From positions 90,371,709 to 90,435,708 of the forward strand of contig NC_051075.1 of the NCBI RefSeq assembly GCF_004664715.2: DNA of 64,000 bases. The letters run 5' to 3'. Below are positions 57,151-64,000 of this stretch, piece by piece. Each line of letters begins with the position of its first letter. The first letter of the stretch is position 1. The stretch comes from Peromyscus leucopus (lineage: Eukaryota > Chordata > Mammalia > Rodentia > Cricetidae). A program made the translations under genes and the position numbers. The notes under the pieces are model-generated. The model saw only the letters and a list, made by a program, of their open reading frames with translations. It was not told where the DNA came from and did not search any database.

Positions 57151-57903
57151 CTAAAATCTTTTTTAAAAAAGAAAATGGATAAAGAAGTATGATGCATGTC
57201 CATAACATTTCCAAACTTCTCATTGAGCTCAAGGACTAGACTTCCCTAGTAACAGATGACGTTGAAGACAAACTTTAAAAGCTGGGGGACTACACAATTG
57301 TTTATCAAGACCTATTTAAAAGGTGCAGTTTTGGAAGAGTGGGACATTAGTAGATATAGATGTACCAAGAAAACAAAGTAGTCTGGAGATGGACCCACAC
57401 GTATGCCACTGCCTGGTGAATGGACTTTTAAATAAATAGTGCTACAACAGCTGGGCATTCCTGTGAAAAAAGAGCCTTGAAACTTACCTCAGACTAGACA
57501 CAAAAACCAGAGCAGGTAGATCACAGGGGGTGTTTAAGAAGTTGGAAAGTAAAGCAGATTGCCTGCAGATTTATGGGTCTACATAGCTCAATGGAAAGAA
57601 ATTATGGGATGGTAGGATAGCAACTCAGCACAGGAGGTCTACAGTCCATAGGAATTTGAATCTTAAATAGGAGGGACTTTGCCCAGTGGGTGTTGGGAAC
57701 TAAGTATATTTGAGGCAGCATGGGACTACAAAGAGAGAGAGATTGGAGGTAAGGAAGCTAACATTTGATGAAGTATAACCCTCTATAAAGGAACAAAAGC
57801 AAAAGAGATTTCTGATCCTGAATCTCCCTCATACAGAGCAACATAGCTGTTTATCACATGCAAATGACTCCTGGGAGGTAACATGTTTATTTATTTTTTG
57901 TAG

Positions 57904-58000
57904 GTGGTTTGAGCCTTTTGTCATGCAGTGGCTAGATGAAAATGAAGATGTGTCCATGGAGTTCCTTCACGGAGCACTGGGAAGAGACAAAAAAGATGGA
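57904..58000 (+). CDS. Unc13c: Unc13c coding exon (MHD1 region, fourth exon in window)
   Basis: A 97-bp exon. The acceptor is TTATTTTTTGTAG and the donor is GTGAGT at 58001. Joined to TT from the previous exon it reads [21 protein letters not shown] and then [12 protein letters not shown], and ends in phase 0. The WFEPFV.QWLDENE and ERDKKDG-type blocks mark the start of the Munc13 homology domain 1 part of the MUN rod. Gly in ALGRDKK, where Munc13-1 and Munc13-2 have Glu, is another hint of the C paralogue. The next intron is short (about 1.1 kb). Confidence 0.94.
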
Positions 58001-58538
58001 GTGAGTCCAAACATGGCCAGGATTCATTTCCCTCTCTCACCTCTGAGCAAGCAGGAAGTGTGGGGCACATTGTCTTTAGTTTAGTTTCATTTTAATTCCT
58101 CAGCGACCTAAACAGATTTAACACAATTTCAAAAAGTTGGAAGAGCTGATTGAATAAAAAAGGAAACAAGAGAAATCAATCATTCCTTTGCCCCAAGATT
58201 CTTTTTTATTGTTTAAGTCTGACTACAAAATCCTCTGGCTCATACAAAACCTCTGTTTTCATGGAAGCCTCTAAAAATCAGGTAGGAGTGATGAGGAAAA
58301 GACTCAGCATTGACCTCTGAACACATACACAAAGAGCCATGCTTTAGCAGAAGGAAATACATTCCTTTAATGGAACTCAACATAGCCCTTATGTCTAATT
58401 TATAGCTATCTTTTACATGGTATTTTCAATCTTAGAGATGGGCAGTTATGATAACTTCTTTTTTAAGATAAGTATGCTACCAGGGAGCTGTGAGGACCAG
58501 CACTGGTTGGTTGTTTTGATTTGCTCTTGAGAATGGTG

Positions 58539-58642
58539 CATAAGCCAAGCTATTAGCCAAAGCTGGTCTTGAACTCCTGATCCTTCTGCTTTAGCTTCTC
58601 AAATGCTGGGCTTACAGGTGTCACCACCATGCCTTGCCAACG
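58539..58642 (-). mobile_element. B1-derived fragment, reverse orientation
   Basis: AGCTGGTCTTGAACTCCTGA, TTCTGCTTTAGCTTCTCAAA, TGCTGGGCTTACAGGTGTCA, CCACCATGCC. Confidence 0.85.
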
Positions 58643-58689
58643 CTGATTGTTAAGGAAAAGATAGATTAGCAGGTCAAAGAACATGTCTG

Positions 58690-58730
58690 TAGAGGATGAG
58701 GATGATGAGGATGATGATGAGGATGATAGC
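58690..58730. repeat. (GATGAG/GAT)n trinucleotide-type tract
   Basis: GATGAGGATGATGAGGATGA and similar units. Confidence 0.95.
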
Positions 58731-59033
58731 AACTCTACCAAGTGTGGGAATCTTCCACCCATAACAACTGAAATCCATTAGAACATTCCCTTTTAGAAAT
58801 AGGAATGATTTTCTCGAGCTTTTTCTCCATTTCCCTAAGCATAGGCTTGTGTAAAACTGTCTGTTTCTCCCATTTCTGCCCTGTGATTTGGTTCCAAAGG
58901 GGTAACAGGCTATATAACACTTCAGTTCTCAGGTTTACAGGGTACTTATAGGGAAGGTTCATCCTCATTGACCTTCAACTCCAACTCAAGGACCAAGTGT
59001 GAGAGGATCAGCTGTTTAGAAATGTAGTGAAGC

Positions 59034-59064
59034 AAAAAAAAAAAAAAGAAAGAAAAGAAAAGAA
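59034..59064 (+). repeat. A-rich insert flanked by 16-bp direct repeats
   Basis: 31 bp of only A and G (a 14-A run then GAAA/GAAAA units) between two identical copies of AGAAATGTAGTGAAGC at 59018-59033 and 59065-59080. It looks like a retroposed poly(A) tail without any body. Confidence 0.85.
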
Positions 59065-59124
59065 AGAAATGTAGTGAAGCACCTTTCCCCCATTCCTTAC
59101 TCAATCTTTCTTCTCGCCCCTCAG

Positions 59125-59268
59125 TTCCAGCAGACATCAGATCATGCCCTCTTCTCTTGTTCCGTGGTTGATGTCTTTGCTCAGCTTAATCAGAGCTTTG
59201 AGATCATTAAGAAACTGGAATGCCCCAATCCTGAAGCCTTATCTCACTTAATGCGAAGGTTTGCCAAG
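59125..59268 (+). CDS. Unc13c: Unc13c coding exon (MHD1 with NF pocket, last exon in window)
   Basis: A 144-bp exon of exactly 48 codons, phase 0 at both ends, between a strong polypyrimidine acceptor (TCTTCTCGCCCCTCAG) and donor GTAAGT at 59269. It encodes [38 protein letters not shown] and [10 protein letters not shown]. The Asn codon at 59188-59190 and the Phe codon at 59197-59199 fall in LNQSFEI. They correspond to the N1128/F1131 pair known from Munc13-1 to be needed for syntaxin-1 opening, so the active surface is kept. [14 protein letters not shown] matches the C paralogue as I recall it. A 16-bp duplicated target with an A-rich insert lies 44 bp upstream, but the acceptor and a plausible branch site (TTACTCA) remain intact. 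No later exon was found in the remaining 4.7 kb. Confidence 0.95.
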
Positions 59269-60011
59269 GTAAGTTGTATCAGGTGTGTCTTCTCTGGAAC
59301 AAGCCAACCTATACATCTCTGCTGTGTCAGAGGGTTAGGTCTTGGTGCCATTTGGGATGCAGCCCCGGTTTTAGAATTTTGAAAGAAGGTAGTTGTGTTA
59401 CACTTAATAATTTGGGGGTGTGGCTACACACTTCCGTGTCTGACTGAGGGAAATACTCGTTGGGCTCTGGGCTGATGAGGTGATACCAGATGTTCATTTG
59501 AGAGGAGCTCTCCCATGGCCTCAGTTACTCACCTGGCTACTGCTTTGAGAGTGTTATCATGAATAAGCATAATCTGTGACTCAAAAAAAAATTCACATTG
59601 ACAATGTTAAAAGCTTATACCATAGCAATTTCAAATGTAATCATCAAGCTATCAGAGAAGTTGAAAAACATGTATTTTCTGGATCTCATGAATAAAGAAA
59701 TGAACTTTATTCTCTTAATAAATACACACAAAAATATATCTGTCTTGTTAGAAAATTAAGAAATGCCAAAACCCCACTTTAAACTGTGAAACATGTAAGG
59801 TCTTAGTTTAGAGCTGCTGTAACCAAATCCATGTACTGAGATCCTAGAACAGCAGAAATACCTTTTCCCAAAGTTGGAAGATTGACAGTTTAGGGTCCAT
59901 GCATCCATGCATTTAGTTTCTTCTGAGACCTTGTAGTTTGCAGAAGGCTATCTTTGCAATGTGCCCTCACAGGGACTGTTCACTGAGCTCTCTGGTGCCT
60001 CTGTGTAGCCA

Positions 60012-60055
60012 TTTTTTATTTTATTTTATTTTATTTTATTTTATTTTATTTTATT

Positions 60056-60110
<55 letters not shown>

Positions 60111-60114
60111 TTTT
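60012..60114. repeat. (TTTTA)n passing into (TTTA)n
   Basis: About nine TTTTA pentamers followed without a break by about fourteen TTTA tetramers. Confidence 0.98.
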
Positions 60115-62094
60115 GGTCTTACAAAGAAACCTGCCAATTGCATTATGGTGATCACCCAAGATGTATCATTTTAACTTAATTGCCTTTTTAAAGTCTTATC
60201 TCTAAACAAATTGAAGACTTTCTATCTGACTGTTTGTCACATTTTGTGCTCCTAGTGATTAGATCTTTTGACTGTCAAGTTTTGAGAAAACCACTCAGCT
60301 CACAATAGATGGGCACACTGAGTGTGTGACTGCTCTTAACTACAAACATAGAATGTCTATAACTTCATTTGTCATTATCCCCCCAACAGACTGAAGTGAG
60401 TGGGAGGTTCATCTCTGACCCTGTCATTGGCCCTGCCTCTCAGAAGAATGTTTACATTTTCTTCTAATTAGGGAGGATGTCTTCTAGCAGACAGTCTCCT
60501 CTTCCACTGTGTCAGGATAGATCATCCTGTGGTAACAATTACGTCTGTGAGCTCCATGGTTCACAGAGATTTACTTCTGGGTCATGGAACACCAGACAGC
60601 TTAGGTGACCCTGGAGAGACCTCTTCACTACTGAATGACTCAAGAGCTCCTGCCTGAGAGGGCTGACAAGGGGAGAGCAGGGGTCCTAGAAGGCTCAAAG
60701 AGCTAAGTGAGAAAATTAGCTGTGCAATGTGAAAAGATGGGGGAGAGAGTCAAAATGGTGGCCTGACTTGGCCGACAGCCCCATGAAGGATTCCAGGCAA
60801 ACTGTCAGCCAAATTCTATTACAGGATTTATCCACTATGAAACATTAAACACATCTTTGTTGATTAGGATAACTAAGAAAACTCTGCTTATTAAGATACT
60901 AGCTGAGAGTGATTTATTTGGGTCATTCCTAGAGAGGATTTTCCTGGTGATTATAATTTCTTAATATGGTAAAATCTATAGAATTTTCCCTAAAATTCTC
61001 AAAGCCCTTTCTTAACTAATAGCTAAATATTAGATAGTTGCCCCTCAAAAGGAGCATAATGTGATCACTAGGAAGACAATGTCTGAAACAACTTTTGGGG
61101 GGAAGAAAGATCATAGAGGACTGAAGAGCTGGGACCCCAGTCCCGCTTCACCCCCAGCAGCTCTGACCTTGCTGCACTTCTCAAAATGGCCCAATGTGAG
61201 ACCCAGGTGGACAGTCACAAAAGAGGTTTTAAAAGAATGTCCATGGGAAAGCTCATTGTCTAAGCAAGATGAAAAGTACTAGCATCCTATACGTGTCATA
61301 GAGGAACTGTAAGGTTTTGTGGGCACCACAAAAATTTCAATTAAATAAAGCATTTTTTAATCCCTTGAAAATTAGACATCCTGATGATGTCCAGTTCTTA
61401 TAGGTAAATAATGCAACAACAATGAAAACCATTGCCTGGAAATGTAGCAATTAGTAATTGGCATTGAAAAAGAGAAATTCTATTTTCTGAGAATTATTTG
61501 GAAACCTTTTAACTCTTTGTAACTCTCACAGGGACTTACAGAGAAATAAAAAAAATAAAAGGCTAAAACAGTTAATTACATGATGATAAAAGAAAAACTC
61601 ATTCAAATCCATTACCAATATCAGCCTCTTAATCTACAATTTCTACCTTAAGTAAAAGAGTTAATAAAGAGTGAGAGTTGATAGCCAGTATAATTCATAT
61701 CTTGCAGTAACAACAGACTATCTGAGTTTTGTTTTGTTTCATTTTAACATAAGGTGTGGCCTTTAGTCTTGAAGATCCTGTACTTCTTGGCCCCTTGCAT
61801 CAAACTATATGGAAATCGGAAATCGCACAATGTTTTAAAATACCTGTTTCTGATAAGAGATGCTAATGATATCCACAGACATTTAAAATTAGCTTCATGA
61901 GAGTGATTATCATTACTAAAGTGTGCACTCAGCTATACAGGTACCAAAAAAAATCTGCACGTTTCAGGAAATTAACACAGAGACATGCAGTCTGTAATGG
62001 TTTGGAAACTTGATATATCAGAACTGGATATTGATGTGACTGTCCTACTGCTCTGGACAAGTGCAAGTGGTTAAATCCTATAAAGAAATATGGG

Positions 62095-62330
62095 GGTTGG
62101 AGCCATGGCTCAGTGGCTAAGATCACTGGCTGCCCTTGCAGAGGACCCAGATTCAAGTCCCAGTAGCCATGTGGTGGCTCACAACCTCCTATAACCCAGT
62201 GCCAATGAATCTGATACTTTCTTTTGGCTTCTGTGGGCACTGCACATACATGTACATACATACATGGAGGCATACACTCATAAACATAAGATTTATGTTA
62301 AGTTAAAATAAATTTTAAAAAATTATTTAA
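62095..62330 (+). mobile_element. B2 SINE
   Basis: GGGTTGGAGCCATGGCTCAG, TGGCTAAGATCACTGGCTGC, CCAGATTCAAGTCCCAGTAG, TTGGCTTCTGTGGGCACTGC, CATGTACATACATACATGGA, A/T-rich tail. Confidence 0.95.
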
Positions 62331-64000
62331 AGACATATGAAATAATAATCTCTAAAACTACTTAAAAACAACACATCCTCTTCGGTCCTTGGTGAACATC
62401 GAGGTTTCTGACAGATGCTGGAGTTAATGGAATATGAGACATGCATATTGGTCTCCCTTGTTTTCTGAAACCTAATCCTAACTTAAAAAATAATAATGAC
62501 AGTTCATCAAGAATAATGGTATGCTAATCATTTTATTCATGGTGCCTCACCTATCTCCCTAAAACCCCACGAGGCACAGACTACTGTCCTCCCACATTTT
62601 CTGATGATGGCATAGGATGAAAGGATGTGGTGACAGAGATGAAGCCCCCAGTGGCATGGAGTGATACCTCCAATCATTGGTCAGCCTTCCGCCTCACCCC
62701 AGTGCGATCTGACATTCATTGTTCAGTTGGAGAACAGAATCTCAGCTACTGTTTCTACTCTTAAGGCAAAGCCTAGGCATCTGTGGCAGAATCAATGGGA
62801 GATTTATCACATGCAGAATGTACTAAAATAGACAGAGAACTGATTCTACAGCTCAGCATGCTTTAAAGGTAAAACCACACCTAGAAATCCCATGAGAGCC
62901 TTGCTAAGGACTCCTTTCCCAAGCAGCTTCTCTCTGAATAGTGACCTCTACCCTGCCACCAGTTCCTTAAGACCATGACCCTGAAGTTTTGGCATGCAAC
63001 TTACTGAGCCAAAGGTGGTTTGCTGAAGATAGAGGCTGCTGGAGAGGGCTCCAGGGGTGCTGACTGCACAGATCTGAGGTGGGATCTGAGCATTTACATC
63101 TCCCCATTTGCAAGCAATGCTGATGACAGTTCCCAGAGCCACACTTGCAGAAGCAATGATTTAGGAAGCACACCCTAACCAGCCGCTAATTTTGAGTAAA
63201 GAAATAATGAGCAGATTTGGTTTACTTTAGTGAATAAATTAGAATAAAATTGAAGTTGTCCCTCAAATGTGCATTGAAGATTTTTACTCAAATTTATTGG
63301 TGCAGGAGTCCAGAATCCTCAGGGCTGTTACAGCAGTACTCTACAGCTCCATAGGTAGATGGTCTCTAGCCACACCCAATACGACCCTTGCTTTTCCTCA
63401 CACATAGCCCATCCTGTGTTTTGACTGTTACCATCAGTAGGCTAGTGAGTGTGAGAGTCAGGACCAGTTTTCTCCAACCAAGGAGACAAGGGGTAGTGTT
63501 TTCCTCTGAAGTAGATCAAAGTAGCACACCATGGGGGATTCACTGAAAACAATTATAGATGGCCATGCCTTTCTTCTCCAGGAAAACAAGTTAAGCAGGC
63601 TATTTAACAAGTCACTGAGCAGATGCCTGAATTTCTAAATGACACTGAGCTGTGAAGGGTATTTTTCCATCCACATCTCACCCCCAGCATGTTAGGTCTG
63701 AGATACAGCAAACTAGAACATGAGGACTATGGCTTGTGCGTACGAGTTTGGGTGACAGGGTAAGATAATTGCCACAGTTTGCACTGTCAGTAAGAAACTG
63801 TGCATTGAGAGCTGAGCTCACAAGCACAGATGAGCAAACACTCTCTGGAAATCCCACAGTTGCTCAGCATGGCAGCTAAAGGGAAATATGAACAGCTTCA
63901 CTTGGAAGATACTTCTGTCTAATCAGCCTTCTGTTTCTGTGGATTTATTGATCTACTGCTTAATGAGATCTTCTGTTTTTTGAGGCCAAATTTCTATTTA

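Larger units (their letters stand above)
52185..57903 (+). other. Unc13c: Unc13c intron of about 5.7 kb
   Basis: Bounded by GTAAGT and TTTGTAG. Stretches without a recognised repeat are 52185-52445, 53311-53999, 54693-55970, 56186-56665 and 57150-57903. None shows coding potential beyond chance open frames of 60-90 codons. Confidence 0.88.
58001..59124 (+). other. Unc13c: Unc13c intron of about 1.1 kb
   Basis: Bounded by GTGAGT and CCCTCAG. 58001-58538 and 58735-59015 show no recognisable repeat. A B1 fragment, a GAT/GAG tract and an A-rich insert with duplicated target are listed separately. Confidence 0.92.
59269..64000 (+). other. Unc13c: Unc13c intron, 5' part (intron incomplete)
   Basis: Begins with GTAAGT. 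59269-60012, 60115-62094 and 62331-64000 show no recognisable repeat and no exon that continues the RRFAK reading frame. The next Unc13c exon must lie beyond the window. The stretch 61760-61910 is repeat-free and could be conserved, which cannot be judged from one sequence. Confidence 0.85.

Noticed and set aside
59269..64000. A further Unc13c exon
   Set aside because: I looked for continuation of the RRFAK frame next to AG/GT signals and found none. The next exon should be outside the window.

Overview
This is a stretch of rodent nuclear genome, most likely from a cricetid (hamster, vole or deer-mouse group). B1, B2/B3 and B4/ID-type SINEs, rodent L1 3' ends and long (CA)n/(GT)n tracts show that it is a rodent. 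The B1 body type (AGGACAGGCACCAAAACTAC instead of the common Mus form) and LTRs resembling the mys family of Peromyscus point to Cricetidae. I cannot name the species. Nothing bacterial, plasmid-borne or recently viral is present.

The only gene I can support is part of Unc13c (Munc13-3), a presynaptic vesicle-priming protein, on the + strand. Five consecutive coding exons lie at 857-990, 11224-11309, 52058-52184, 57904-58000 and 59125-59268. All have AG/GT boundaries and compatible phases. Joined, they give 588 nt (196 codons) with no stop, covering part of the MUN domain including the MHD1 region. The gene continues beyond both ends of the window. Intron lengths are about 10.2, 40.7, 5.7 and 1.1 kb, and the first and last introns are incomplete.

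The other 99 percent is intronic. 0-11 kb: SINEs, an L1 3' end with a 15-bp target-site duplication (TSD), and a truncated mys-like endogenous retroelement in reverse orientation. 11-29 kb: more SINEs, an L1 inserted inside a B2, a complete solo LTR with a 6-bp TSD, a ~50-bp minisatellite next to LTR-like sequence, and a 595-bp remnant provirus with a 6-bp TSD. 29-50 kb: a second mys-like LTR, several antisense L1 fragments, and microsatellite clusters, including a palindromic (CA)/(TG) block and a GGGTT tract able to form a G-quadruplex. 50-64 kb: B4/B2 copies, the last three exons, and, 44 bp upstream of the final exon, a 31-bp A-rich insert flanked by a perfect 16-bp duplication.

I found no evidence of an undescribed biological system. 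The strongest unusual observations concern retroelement structure: LTRs that carry SINE-like sequence and ~66-bp inverted ends, a minimal provirus, nested insertions and an apparent tail-only retroinsertion. Repeat family names and boundaries come from reading the sequence by eye, not from a database search.
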